Of a stretch of 11,899 nucleotides of DNA, positions 1-7,818 are shown one piece after another. Position 1 is the first letter of the stretch, and every line of letters starts with the position of its first letter. The position numbers were made by a program, and so were the translations under genes. The notes beneath the pieces were generated by a model that ran no database searches, was not told the DNA's origin, and saw only the letters and a program-made list of their open reading frames with translations. Source of the DNA: an uncultured Fastidiosipila sp. (GTDB taxonomy: Bacteria > Bacillota > Clostridia > Saccharofermentanales > Fastidiosipilaceae); the NCBI GenBank assembly GCA_938014865.1, contig CALLQJ010000324.1:1-11899 (forward strand), written 5' to 3'.

Positions 1-2
1 CA

Positions 3-680
3 GAGACCTCGCCGGAGGCCGAAAATCCGGAAGGGCGCTTCACGCTGCCGGATCATGCCGCCAAGGAAGGCGGTCTGCGCGACCTTAAAATCGGGGCCCT
101 CATTCCTTTTATTTTAAGCCTTGCCCTGGTCCTGATCCCCTTTTCTTATACAAGAGAAATTAAAAACTGGTACGGCCCGCTGCGTCTTGAACGCCGCATC
201 GGCCTGGAGGGGACGGCGTTTTTCGGAAGGCAGCACTACATAGATGAACATAGACACGCGCACCCCTTGGACAATCGTCTGGACATCATCCGCTATTTTA
301 ACCGGGAAGTGAAAGGGCAGCCCGTTATTCTGGAATCTTTCGGCCTGTCCTATACGGAATACTGCTCCGTTTCTGCCTATACCGGCCTTCCGACCGTGCT
401 CGGCTGGCAGACGCATGAGTGGCTCTGGCGGACCTCGGCAGAAGAAGACAATGCCTACGCCCACGTGGTCCTGCCGCTGCAGGAAGCCATTACGGAATTT
501 TACGAAGGCAGCGCGCCGGAAACACAGGCCGCCTTCCTCCGCCGGCATAAGGTGCAATACATTGTGGTCGGCGAATTGGAAAGGCTGCGTTTCGGCGCCA
601 TCGATGAAGAGGGCCTCAGGGCCCTGGGCGACGAAGTCTTCCGCCAAGGCAATGACTATGTCATCAAAGTCCGCGGCTGA
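3..680 (+). CDS. DUF2298 (YYY) membrane protein, C-terminal part
   Basis: The frame is open from base 3 to the TGA at 678-680, so only the last 225 codons are present and the start lies upstream. One hydrophobic segment (IGALIPFILSLALVLIPF, about window residues 34-51) is followed by a soluble tail. The tail carries the signature of the DUF2298/'Chlor_Arch_YYY' family: VILESFGLSYTEYCSVSAYT, then GLPTVLGWQTHEWLWR, and near the end a VQYIVVGELER segment. These are large multi-spanning proteins resembling membrane glycosyltransferases and are best known from Chloroflexota, archaea and some Bacillota; no reaction is established to my knowledge. The tail probably lies outside the membrane. The gene is convergent with the DUF503 gene, with 11 bases between the stops and no clear terminator. 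I am confident of the family, not of the function. Confidence 0.88.
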   Translation, partial: ETSPEAENPEGRFTLPDHAAKEGGLRDLKIGALIPFILSLALVLIPFSYTREIKNWYGPLRLERRIGLEGTAFFGRQHYIDEHRHAHPLDNRLDIIRYFNREVKGQPVILESFGLSYTEYCSVSAYTGLPTVLGWQTHEWLWRTSAEEDNAYAHVVLPLQEAITEFYEGSAPETQAAFLRRHKVQYIVVGELERLRFGAIDEEGLRALGDEVFRQGNDYVIKVRG

Positions 681-691
681 TGCCTTGCTTC

Positions 692-985
692 TCAGTACAC
701 ATCCACCGCGTAATGAATCAATTCCGCTTCACCGCCGGCAATTTCTTCGGCCGCTCTTAAGACGGCCCGGCCGGCATCCCGCGCCTTCCCCTCACCGGAA
801 CAAAGCAGCGCAGCCGCCAGCTGCAGGCGGGCGAGATTATCCTGCTCGCCGCATTCTAAAATCGAAAGGGAAAAGCGATTCTGCAGCCGCTCCGTGAGTC
901 TTTGGCGCAGGGCTCTTTTTTCTTTTAAAGACTGTACGGCCGGCAGAAAAAACTCCATCTCAATGCCGGCAATAAAATACTGCAT
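692..985 (-). CDS. DUF503 / YlxP-like protein
   Basis: A 97-residue protein. It matches the small DUF503 (YlxP-like) family in length and pattern: an N-terminal strand with a short hydrophobic run, the conserved LKEKR turn (here SLKEKRALRQRLTERLQNRF), then a SILECGEQDNLARLQLAAALL segment and a helical end. YlxP genes in Bacillota often sit near nusA, infB and rbfA, and the protein has been linked to ribosome maturation, but neither neighbour is present here. The ATG at 985 is supported by AAGGAG six bases upstream. A terminator hairpin (1004-1035) lies just before the gene, so it is probably transcribed by readthrough or from a promoter I could not identify. The family is likely; the cellular role is not shown by this sequence. 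Confidence 0.85.
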   Translation of the reverse strand: MQYFIAGIEMEFFLPAVQSLKEKRALRQRLTERLQNRFSLSILECGEQDNLARLQLAAALLCSGEGKARDAGRAVLRAAEEIAGGEAELIHYAVDVY

Positions 986-1003
986 GTTCTGCTCCTTATT
1001 CTG

Positions 1004-1035
1004 AAAAACGGGCGCCTTCTTCTGAAGTACGCCCG
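1004..1035 (-). terminator. intrinsic terminator after the PP2C-like/LysM gene
   Basis: Read on the minus strand, the arms CGGGCG and CGCCCG (1030-1035 with 1009-1014) close a hairpin. An inner CTTC/GAAG stem sits under a TTCT-type tetraloop, and TTTTT follows at 1008-1004. It lies 37 bases past the stop of the upstream gene and only about 20 bases before the DUF503 start. The + strand side has no T tract, so it acts in the minus direction. Confidence 0.75.
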
Positions 1036-1071
1036 CTTATCGTTTCTAATATGACGCGATCTTAAACCGTC

Positions 1072-2898
1072 TTATTCCGCCGGTTCCAGGAGGCCTTCGG
1101 GATCCGGAACATTCAGCGTGGTTTCCGCGTAAATGACCACCGAATCGTCTTCGACCGAACCCGTCATGGTATCCGGATTTTCTTCCAGGAAACGCTCGGT
1201 CAGATCATTGACCAGATCCATATCCAAGGCCGACAGATCGTACTTGCTGTAGACCTTTTGGATGATCGCGATCATGGTATCGCCGGAAACCACCTCGTAG
1301 GTCTCAGGATACATGCCGGCAAAGTCCGTGTTCCCTGTGTCATCGGCCGTCGTTGTTTCTTCCGCCGGCTCGCTTTCTTCAGCGGTCGTCTCTTCCGTGG
1401 CTTCGTTTGACGTTTCCGTCTGCGTCGCTTCCGCAGACTCCGTCGTTTTATCCTCAGAAGGCTCCGTCTTTTCGCCCGTTTCTTCCGTAATATCGGATTC
1501 AACGGCAGGCGGCGTTGTGCCCTGCGTTGCACTGTCATCGTCTCTTTGCTTGAGCATATACCAGATGCCGATAAAGGCCAGTGCCAGGAGAATCAGGATC
1601 AAGATAGTAAAGAGTATGCGTCCGCCGTGCTTGCGCTCCGCTTCATGATCTTCATAGACTTCTTCGGGCGCATGATCCGCCGCCACCCTCTGCGGGGCAG
1701 CCGCCGGAGCCGGCGTTCTGACGTCTTCTTCCGGAGCCGCTTTGGCTTCGGCCGCTTCTTCCGTATCGCGGGCGGCAGCCGTCACCGCTGCGGCAGCGGC
1801 CGGATGTTCGGCTGTTTCGTCGCTCGAACGCGTCTCTTCTTTCGCTTCGTCCTCCGCCTTCTCCGCTGTTTTTTCTGCTTCGGGCCGGCTGTAAGGAGAT
1901 GTCTGACGGCTTTCGGAAGCCGCCGGCTCTTCTTTTTTACTCTCGCTTGTTTCAGCTGTTTTTTCCGCTTCTTTTTCCGGAACCAGGCCCGCGGCAGCCG
2001 CCGAATAAGGACTCGGCTTAATCTGCGACGGATCAAAACGCGTGGTCTCGTCCGTCATGGCCGTTTCGGAAAGCGGTTCCGAAATCACTTTATGCACCGT
2101 CGTATCCCGGCGGTCACGGCCGCGGCGGGAGAGGGTAAAGACATCTTCGACAAAACTCATCATGAACTGGAAGGGTTTGCCGGGACGTTCTTCGTCCATG
2201 ATCTCGGCGACCCGCTCGGCCGCTTCCTGCTGATCATACACTTCATCTAAGAGTTCGAGCATGCCCTTCTGCCCGATGACTTCCATCACCTCACGGGTTA
2301 AGAGAATGACACAGTCGTCAATCTGCAGCTGGGAAATATTGGAATAACGGATGGTGCCCGCCTTGCCGGCGCCGAAAATATCAAAATTTTCTACCGCCTG
2401 CCCCGACGCATCCACCGCTTCAAGCTTGAAGTCGTCGTGGGTCAGCGGGTAAAGGGTGTCATCGCGGTAAAGATAAGCAATGCCGTCGCCCATGGTAACC
2501 GCCGCCATCTCCGAATCACGAACCAGAATGCCGGCGTAGTAAGGCAGCCGCTGTCCCTCGTCTCCGAGACTCAGGCGCCCTGCCACATGCAAGGCATTTT
2601 CGGCCATATCATTAATCGCGGCATCAATATTGCCCCGGCTCTCATCCTTAATGAGTTCACAGATGCGGTCCATACTCCGCTTCTTCTGCTGCGCCGCCCG
2701 GCCCGCGTCATCGCCTGTATCGGCGGACGCAAAAACCGCTAAATAAAAGCCCTCGTCCGAACGGTCCAAGGTAATGTCTAAATCTTTATATTTTCCCGCC
2801 CGGTTCATCCTGCCGTCCAGGTAGTAGCCGTCTTCGGCCCCCGCCTGCTGCAGATAACGAGCGGTAATGCTTGTTGCAAGTCTCGTGTATTTGCTCAT
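1072..2898 (-). CDS. membrane protein: degenerate PP2C-like domain, TM helix, LysM-like end
   Basis: A 608-residue protein. The ATG at 2898 is chosen because GGAGG lies four bases upstream; an in-frame ATG at 2934 lacks such a site. Residues 1-255 resemble a PPM/PP2C phosphatase: VTMGDGIAYLYRDDTLYPLT (135-153) matches the family's 'vGDSraYl..dg.l..lT' block, and DCVILLTREVMEVI (195-208) sits where 'D.lLLcSDGl' is expected. The second-metal aspartate motif SDG reads TRE, and no DGMGG motif is seen, so catalysis is doubtful. Residues 280-420 are low-complexity Ala/Glu/Ser/Thr. One helix at 427-447 is followed by KQR, and a Thr/Glu-rich stretch (455-525) leads to a LysM-like end, YEVVSGDTMIAIIQKVYSKY (534-553). 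This layout would join cytoplasmic sensing to the wall. No relative of the whole protein is recognised. Confidence 0.72.
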   Translation of the reverse strand: MSKYTRLATSITARYLQQAGAEDGYYLDGRMNRAGKYKDLDITLDRSDEGFYLAVFASADTGDDAGRAAQQKKRSMDRICELIKDESRGNIDAAINDMAENALHVAGRLSLGDEGQRLPYYAGILVRDSEMAAVTMGDGIAYLYRDDTLYPLTHDDFKLEAVDASGQAVENFDIFGAGKAGTIRYSNISQLQIDDCVILLTREVMEVIGQKGMLELLDEVYDQQEAAERVAEIMDEERPGKPFQFMMSFVEDVFTLSRRGRDRRDTTVHKVISEPLSETAMTDETTRFDPSQIKPSPYSAAAAGLVPEKEAEKTAETSESKKEEPAASESRQTSPYSRPEAEKTAEKAEDEAKEETRSSDETAEHPAAAAAVTAAARDTEEAAEAKAAPEEDVRTPAPAAAPQRVAADHAPEEVYEDHEAERKHGGRILFTILILILLALAFIGIWYMLKQRDDDSATQGTTPPAVESDITEETGEKTEPSEDKTTESAEATQTETSNEATEETTAEESEPAEETTTADDTGNTDFAGMYPETYEVVSGDTMIAIIQKVYSKYDLSALDMDLVNDLTERFLEENPDTMTGSVEDDSVVIYAETTLNVPDPEGLLEPAE

Positions 2899-2946
2899 AT
2901 ATCCTCCAAAGAGATCATCTGTGTTGCTTCGCATGAATCAGCGTAT

Positions 2947-2973
2947 ATTATATCATACGCCAGCCGGGGTCAA
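2947..2973 (-). promoter_or_regulatory. promoter of the PP2C-like/LysM gene
   Basis: On the minus strand, TTGACC (2973-2968) is followed after 15 bases by TATAAT (2952-2947). The TATAAT is preceded by TGA, an extended -10 element that can offset the short spacer. A start near 2940 would give a leader of about 42 bases to the ATG at 2898. Confidence 0.65.
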
Positions 2974-3018
2974 GACGCCCCGAAAGAAGAATTATTCTGC
3001 GGAAAAAGAGCAGTGCGA

Positions 3019-3036
3019 AAGGCGGAAAAGCGCCTT
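3019..3036 (-). terminator. weak hairpin at the end of the DUF2207 gene
   Basis: AAGGCG (3036-3031 on the minus strand) pairs with CGCCTT (3024-3019) around a six-base loop and overlaps the TAA stop. Only TTCG follows directly, with TTTTT further on, so it is at best a weak intrinsic terminator. Confidence 0.4.
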
Positions 3037-5086
3037 ATGCTTCCGTTTTTTTCTCCTGATATTTACTGTCTTCACCCGCTTCCCCGCCGGCGTCCTCCGG
3101 CGCTTTCTCACGGCTGAAAAGACGCAGATTCAAGCGCACCAGCGTAGTCTGGATGGCCGTGCTTTTCTTATCTGTCTGCTTGGCAATATAGCTGTAAAGC
3201 GAGTGGATCCCTCCGGCACTGAGCCCGCCGCGGCGCTTGATATATTCCGTCATGACGTTTTGCAGGCGGCTGAAGCCGAAGCGGCGCAGGAAAGAAGATT
3301 CCAGCAAGACGGAAACCGGCAGCAGATAACGCAGATTCAAGAGGAAGCTGCGCTGATTGCCTAAGGCCACCGCATCGGGGAAGCAGCGGTCCAGGGCCTC
3401 CAAAACCTCTTCTTCTTCCATATCCGTGTGATCAATCTCCGAAAGGTAGCGCTCGTAGGCTCGAAGCTTCACCAGGAAGACATAGCCTTTGCGCGTGTAT
3501 TTGGAGGAGGTAAAGGCGGTGATCAAAAAGACCACGGCCAGCGGCAGGAGCAGCAAGGGGAGGTAGAAGCTGCCGAGCCAGGACAGAAGAAAGGCAAAGA
3601 AAAGATAGAGCAAAGAAGTGATGATATGATTTAATTTCGGCTTTTTTTCGCCCGGTCCGGGAATATAACCGTGCTCGGCACAGTGGCAGTCGAGGAGGTT
3701 GCGCAGGCGGAAAAACATAGCCGCTGAGCGTTCCGCCCGCTGTGACACGCGGCTTTCGAGCGCATCAAAGGCCAGGGCATCCTCCCCCAAGCAAAGATCC
3801 CAGAACCAGTGGAGCACCACCCGCTCATGCGGATAAAGCAGCGCTTCATCCGGCAGCACCCTTTCATCGACCCGATAGATCTTTTCTCGTCCGAGCTCAA
3901 TAAAGCCTTTGGATGCTAAAACATACAAGACGGACAAAATCAGATTGCCCTTGATTTTTCCTTCCTTCATATAGGCCATGACCCCGGGCGGCGCCTCATC
4001 GGGCGGCCGGTCGCTTTTGTGCCAGCTGACCCGGTAAAGCTCCGAGAGGCTGTACCAGTGAAAAATCAAAAACAAGACCACGGAGAGGCCCATCAAAATA
4101 TAAGTAGCGGGTTCCGCCCAGAGCCGGTATTCATAGCGGCGCAGCTCCTGCTGCCGGAAATTTTCTTCTTCCCGCATAATGCGCTCATAAGCCGGCTCAC
4201 CCCCCGAAGATTCGAAAGGCATGCGGGCCAGCCAGCCCGAGGGCAGCATCAGGCGGAATGAAATTTCCGTATCCGCCGGAATGTCTTCGGCATAGGCCGC
4301 AAACAAAGGCTGCCAATCCCGCACAATGCCCACAGCCGGATGCCCGATCAGGCGGGCCGCGCTGTAAGGCTTCATCTCTTCGTAAAGATCCCCCGCCTGC
4401 TTCAGCGAATCACGCTGAAAGAGCCGGAAGGCTTCCTTCTCCTCCGGCAGAGGCGACGCTTCAAAAGAAAAGAACACCGCGCTTTGCTTAACTTCTACGC
4501 CTTGCTCTCCGGCCAAAAAGCCCATATTGATTTCCCCGACATCCGGGTAGCGATGCGCCCCCTGATAAAGGGTATAGCTGACCTCCAGACGGCGCAGACT
4601 GTCTTTCGGCACAGCGGCATTCATGTCCAGCTTAAGCTGCCGGCCGTCATCACTGACCTTGTAAGAACCGATGGAACTGTTCGCCGCAAGATCCCGGCCG
4701 ACCCGGTCTCCGACGGCATTAAAACTTTTGCCCGTTTCATCCACCTCGGCAATTTTAAACGACTCCAGACTCAGGCTCTGGCCCTCCTGATAAGGCAGCA
4801 TAAGGGTAATATTCTGCACTTCCCGCTGCGTGCGAAGATCCGTATATAAATGCAGCCTGACACTGCCGTTTCGCAGAACCAGAACATGCTGCACATAGTT
4901 TTCCGCCGTAAAATCCCTCAGGTTCGGCGCCACCTGCGCCTGAAGCGAAGTCCCCTTCAGGCCCGCAAAAAAGAGCGCTGCAAGCAGCATGAAAAAAAGC
5001 CCTGCCCCGGCCGCTGCCCGCCGCCAAGGCTTTTTCGGAAAAAGATTTCCGCTTTTTTTCAATTTCTTTTCGCCCGAAACTCGCAT
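3035..5086 (-). CDS. DUF2207 family membrane protein
   Basis: A 683-residue protein; the ATG at 5086 has AAAGGAG a few bases upstream. A basic start and a hydrophobic stretch (24-42) form a signal anchor. Residues 50-320 look like the extracellular beta-rich part that opens DUF2207 proteins (YVQHVLVLRNGSVRLHLYTD near 64-83). A helix at 326-346 leads to the cytoplasmic block PPGVMAYMKEGKIKGNLILS (366-385), continuing to SKGFIEL, the family's recognisable 'P..ag.l.dgki....l.atll.La.kG.i.i' motif. Two adjacent helices (about 488-526) and a tail with TRKGYVFLVKLRAYERYLSE and CFPDAVALG match the usual ending. The charged last 40 residues are likely cytoplasmic. The function of the family is unknown. 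It is transcribed alone, between its own promoter and a weak hairpin. Confidence 0.88.
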   Translation of the reverse strand: MRVSGEKKLKKSGNLFPKKPWRRAAAGAGLFFMLLAALFFAGLKGTSLQAQVAPNLRDFTAENYVQHVLVLRNGSVRLHLYTDLRTQREVQNITLMLPYQEGQSLSLESFKIAEVDETGKSFNAVGDRVGRDLAANSSIGSYKVSDDGRQLKLDMNAAVPKDSLRRLEVSYTLYQGAHRYPDVGEINMGFLAGEQGVEVKQSAVFFSFEASPLPEEKEAFRLFQRDSLKQAGDLYEEMKPYSAARLIGHPAVGIVRDWQPLFAAYAEDIPADTEISFRLMLPSGWLARMPFESSGGEPAYERIMREEENFRQQELRRYEYRLWAEPATYILMGLSVVLFLIFHWYSLSELYRVSWHKSDRPPDEAPPGVMAYMKEGKIKGNLILSVLYVLASKGFIELGREKIYRVDERVLPDEALLYPHERVVLHWFWDLCLGEDALAFDALESRVSQRAERSAAMFFRLRNLLDCHCAEHGYIPGPGEKKPKLNHIITSLLYLFFAFLLSWLGSFYLPLLLLPLAVVFLITAFTSSKYTRKGYVFLVKLRAYERYLSEIDHTDMEEEEVLEALDRCFPDAVALGNQRSFLLNLRYLLPVSVLLESSFLRRFGFSRLQNVMTEYIKRRGGLSAGGIHSLYSYIAKQTDKKSTAIQTTLVRLNLRLFSREKAPEDAGGEAGEDSKYQEKKTEA

Positions 5087-5121
5087 GGCACTCCTTTTAT
5101 ACGTAATTGCTTCTTCAATAA

Positions 5122-5130
5122 ATTATGTCA
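5122..5130 (-). promoter_or_regulatory. possible extended -10 for the DUF2207 gene
   Basis: TGACATAAT on the minus strand (5130-5122) fits an extended -10 box. No good -35 is visible upstream (TGTAAA at 16 bases is poor). A start near 5115 would give a leader of about 29 bases. Confidence 0.4.
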
Positions 5131-5189
5131 GTAAAAGACGATATTTACAGTTTAACAGATCCTTCAAGGCCCCATCCGCCGCCCGGAAG

Positions 5190-5234
5190 AAAAAAGCTGC
5201 CCCTCCGGATGCTTCGGCCGGCAGAGGCAGCTTT
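5190..5234 (-). terminator. terminator of the glf-LCP operon
   Basis: Minus-strand AAAGCTGCC (5234-5226) pairs with GGCAGCTTT (5201-5193). A self-complementary CCGG pair lies inside the loop, and a run of T follows to 5190. It stands 26 bases past the LCP stop. Confidence 0.8.
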
Positions 5235-5259
5235 CTCATGCTGTACAGCTGATGTTTTT

Positions 5260-6579
5260 TTACTGCTCCGAATAGGTACCGCCGTAAACATTCTCCGATA
5301 TGAAATCAATATTCATCGGAAGATCGGGCACGAGCACCGCCATTCCCGATACATAGGCATTGCTGAACGATCCGGGAATCGGAACGCGTCCCGGGACCAG
5401 CTCATACTTGAGTATCGTCGGCGCCTGCGCCATCAGGCCGGCAATCTCTCCCATGCTCAGGTTCGTCATCACCTGCGGCAGTACGGCATCGGCCATGCTG
5501 TTCATCTGGCTCAGGCTGGCCGAGCGCATCTGCTTAAACATCGTGCCCAAAACCCGTCTCTGACGCTCGGTACGCTCAAAGTCCGCATTCCCGGCGTAGC
5601 GGATGCGGGCATAGGAAACCGCCTGCTTGCCGTTCATGTGGTAGGTGCCGGGCGCCTCAATGAGACCGGAATTCGGCGCTTCATTATTAATGGAATTAAA
5701 ATGCCGAATCAGATTATTCAGCGCATTGACTTCATAATCTTTCACCGTGACGTCCACCCCGCCCATAATATCGATAATCCGGGCCATGCTGTGCAGGTTC
5801 ACGAGCGCATAGCGGTCGACGCGGACACGGAAGTTTTCTTCCACCGTATCCAGCAAAAGCTGCGGGCCTCCGAAGACATTTGCGGCATTGAGGCGCGTAA
5901 AGCCGTAGCCCGGCAAATGCACATAGAGGTCACGCATCAGAGAATTCATGTAAATCTTATCGTGTTTGTGATCGACCGAGACGAGGATCATCGAGTCGGT
6001 TCGGGTGTAATTGTCTCCCGTGCGGGAATCTACGCCCAAAAGCAGGATATTGAAGACGTCTTCGTCATACATCAGCTCGCCGAACTGCGAATCGATGATG
6101 TTTTTATTGATATCCGCCACCTCATCCGAACCCAGATCACTCACATCCGGCTCTGTGGCCTCCGCTGTACCGTTTTCAGGCTCTTTCGTCGGCTTCGCTT
6201 CCGTCGGCTCTTCTTCATCCTCCAGACGAAGCACCTGATTTTCATCCGTGCCGTAAGAGAGCGCCGCCGTTTGATAGCTTTCTTCCGCCGGGCGGTAATT
6301 CACTTTTCGAAGTTTATTCCAGACAAAAAGAATACCGAGCAGAACAAGCACAAACAAAATTCCCAAAATAATCAGGAAAACTTTCAGCCCGGTACGTTTT
6401 TTTCTGCCTTTCGGCTTATCGGCATAAGGCTGCACTGCCGAGACAGCAGGTTCAGCCGCCGGACGCTTTTCCGGCGTTTCGGCCTCCGCCGGCGAGGGCG
6501 GCGTCTCTACGGGCCGGAAAGCTTCATATTCCGATTTATGATTCGAAGGCGTCTTATTTTTATTTTGATTTGATTTCAT
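5260..6579 (-). CDS. LytR-CpsA-Psr (LCP) family wall glycopolymer ligase
   Basis: A 439-residue protein. A disordered cytoplasmic start (1-63) precedes one transmembrane helix (65-87), an acidic linker (95-170) and the LCP domain. Expected motifs are present: NILLLGVDSR (177-186), TRTDSM (192-197), SLMRDLYV (213-220), VSYARIRY (321-328) and DFERTERQR (333-341). These include the Asp and Arg residues that bind the polyprenyl-pyrophosphate substrate in this family. LCP enzymes transfer lipid-linked teichoic acid, capsule or other glycopolymers onto peptidoglycan outside the membrane. The start ATG lies five bases after the glf stop, with GAGG at a good distance, so the two genes are translated from one message. 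The pairing suggests a galactofuranose-containing polymer as substrate; that is inference. Confidence 0.93.
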   Translation of the reverse strand: MKSNQNKNKTPSNHKSEYEAFRPVETPPSPAEAETPEKRPAAEPAVSAVQPYADKPKGRKKRTGLKVFLIILGILFVLVLLGILFVWNKLRKVNYRPAEESYQTAALSYGTDENQVLRLEDEEEPTEAKPTKEPENGTAEATEPDVSDLGSDEVADINKNIIDSQFGELMYDEDVFNILLLGVDSRTGDNYTRTDSMILVSVDHKHDKIYMNSLMRDLYVHLPGYGFTRLNAANVFGGPQLLLDTVEENFRVRVDRYALVNLHSMARIIDIMGGVDVTVKDYEVNALNNLIRHFNSINNEAPNSGLIEAPGTYHMNGKQAVSYARIRYAGNADFERTERQRRVLGTMFKQMRSASLSQMNSMADAVLPQVMTNLSMGEIAGLMAQAPTILKYELVPGRVPIPGSFSNAYVSGMAVLVPDLPMNIDFISENVYGGTYSEQ

Positions 6580-6584
6580 CCGTT

Positions 6585-7706
6585 TTACCTCTGCATAATG
6601 CTTGTGCCGAGCTCTTCGGAAACCGTGCGCATGGCTGCGGCAATCACTTGGTCCATATTGTAGTACTTATACTCAGCCAGTCTTCCGCCGAATACCACAC
6701 GGTCTTCCATGGCGGCCAAACGAGCATACTGATTATACAGATCTTGATTGCGCTCGTCATTAATCGGGTAGTACGCTTCATCCCCCGGCGCCCATTCTTG
6801 GGGATATTCACGGGTAATAATGGTCTTTTTCTGCTTTCCGCCGACAAAATGCTTATGCTCAATGATGCGTGTATAAGGGGTTTCTTTGTCCGTGAAGTTC
6901 ATGACCGCGACCCCTTGGTAATTTTCCTGATCCAAAAGCTCATGTTCAAAGCGCAGGGAACGGTATTCCAGTTTGCCGAGCGAATAGTCAAAGTAAGAAT
7001 CAATGGTGCCGGTATAAATCACCCGCTCCGCCAAAGGCGCCAGTTCGGCCCGTTCTTCCAGATAGTCACAGCCGAGTTTAAGCTCCGTGCCTTCCAGAAG
7101 TTTCTCAATAAGCGCCGTGTAGCCCTCGACCGGGATCCCCTGATAAGGATCATTAAAATAATTATTATTGTAGGTAAATCGCACCGGCAAACGGCGGATA
7201 ATAAAAGCGGGAAGCTCCGTACAGGCCCTGCCCCATTGCTTTTCCGTATAGCCTTTGACCAGCTTCTCGTAAACATCCCGGCCGACCAGGCGGATGGCCT
7301 GCTCTTCGAGATTTTTCGGCCGCTCGCTGATCTCCCGGCGCTGCTCATCGATTTTCGCCATCGCTTCTTCCGGCGTCACCACGCCCCAGAGCTTATTAAA
7401 GGTATTCATATTAAAAGGCAGATTATAGATCTCCCCTTTATAGTTGGCGATCGGCGAATTGGTAAAACGATTGAAGGACGCCTTGCTCCTGACATAGCGC
7501 CAGACATTTTCATCCGCCGTATGAAAAATATGCGGACCGTAGACATGCACGTCAATGCCTTCACGCTTTTCCGTATAGACATGGCCGCCCGGGTGATCTT
7601 CCTTTTCGATCACCAGACAATGCTTGCCGGCATCAAGCAGCAGATCCGCACAGACCGCACCGTAAAGCCCCGCCCCCACAATCAGATAATCATATTCCGG
7701 ACACAC
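6585..7706 (-). CDS. glf: UDP-galactopyranose mutase
   Basis: Catalyses UDP-galactopyranose to UDP-galactofuranose in the cytoplasm, using reduced FAD. The dinucleotide fold appears at once (YDYLIVGAGLYGAVCADLLL), followed by EKEDHPGGHVYT, the GPHIFHT block, NLPFNMNTFNKLWG, GYTEKQWG and RFTYNNNYFNDPYQGIPVEG, all typical of bacterial Glf. Length is about 374 residues, normal for the family. Two in-frame GTG codons compete: at 7715 the AAAGGGG site directly abuts the codon, while at 7706 it lies eight bases upstream, so 7706 is preferred. First gene of a two-gene operon with the LCP ligase, with a promoter at 7744-7772. It would supply a galactofuranose donor for a cell-surface polymer; the glycosyltransferases that use it are not in this window. 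Confidence 0.95.
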   Translation of the reverse strand: MCPEYDYLIVGAGLYGAVCADLLLDAGKHCLVIEKEDHPGGHVYTEKREGIDVHVYGPHIFHTADENVWRYVRSKASFNRFTNSPIANYKGEIYNLPFNMNTFNKLWGVVTPEEAMAKIDEQRREISERPKNLEEQAIRLVGRDVYEKLVKGYTEKQWGRACTELPAFIIRRLPVRFTYNNNYFNDPYQGIPVEGYTALIEKLLEGTELKLGCDYLEERAELAPLAERVIYTGTIDSYFDYSLGKLEYRSLRFEHELLDQENYQGVAVMNFTDKETPYTRIIEHKHFVGGKQKKTIITREYPQEWAPGDEAYYPINDERNQDLYNQYARLAAMEDRVVFGGRLAEYKYYNMDQVIAAAMRTVSEELGTSIMQR

Positions 7707-7743
7707 AATCAGCACCCCTTTTTCTAACGCTCATTTTCCTGTT

Positions 7744-7772
7744 ATTATAATTCATAGCTCTTTCACTATAAA
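7744..7772 (-). promoter_or_regulatory. promoter of the glf-LCP operon
   Basis: On the minus strand, TTTATA (7772-7767) is followed after exactly 17 bases by TATAAT (7749-7744), giving a leader of about 30 bases. The -35 overlaps the first arm of the hairpin at 7770-7789. The TATAAT is part of a near-palindrome that could also serve the + strand. Confidence 0.6.
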
Positions 7773-7789
7773 GCCTTCGGGCTTTTTTT
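7770..7789 (+). terminator. terminator-like hairpin ahead of the thioesterase gene
   Basis: AAAGCC (7770-7775) pairs with GGCTTT (7780-7785) around a TTCG tetraloop closed by C-G, an especially stable loop, and seven T follow (7783-7789). It lies upstream of the + strand gene and downstream of no + strand gene, so its role is unclear: an attenuator in the leader, or a block to transcription from the left. Confidence 0.55.
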
Positions 7790-7818
7790 GCTGAAAGCAG
7801 CAGGAAAGGATAGTGCTT

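Noticed and set aside
1546..2250. Open + strand frame opposite the Glu/Ala-rich part of the LysM-like gene
   Set aside because: The Arg/Phe-rich translation reflects the complement of Glu and Ala codons; no ribosome binding site.
5125..6573. Long open + strand frame opposite the LCP gene
   Set aside because: Its translation is rich in Arg, His and Ile with no domain logic, and it lies antisense to a gene with clear family motifs.
6570..7727. Long open + strand frame opposite glf
   Set aside because: Same reason: an antisense shadow of a well-recognised gene, made open by codon bias.
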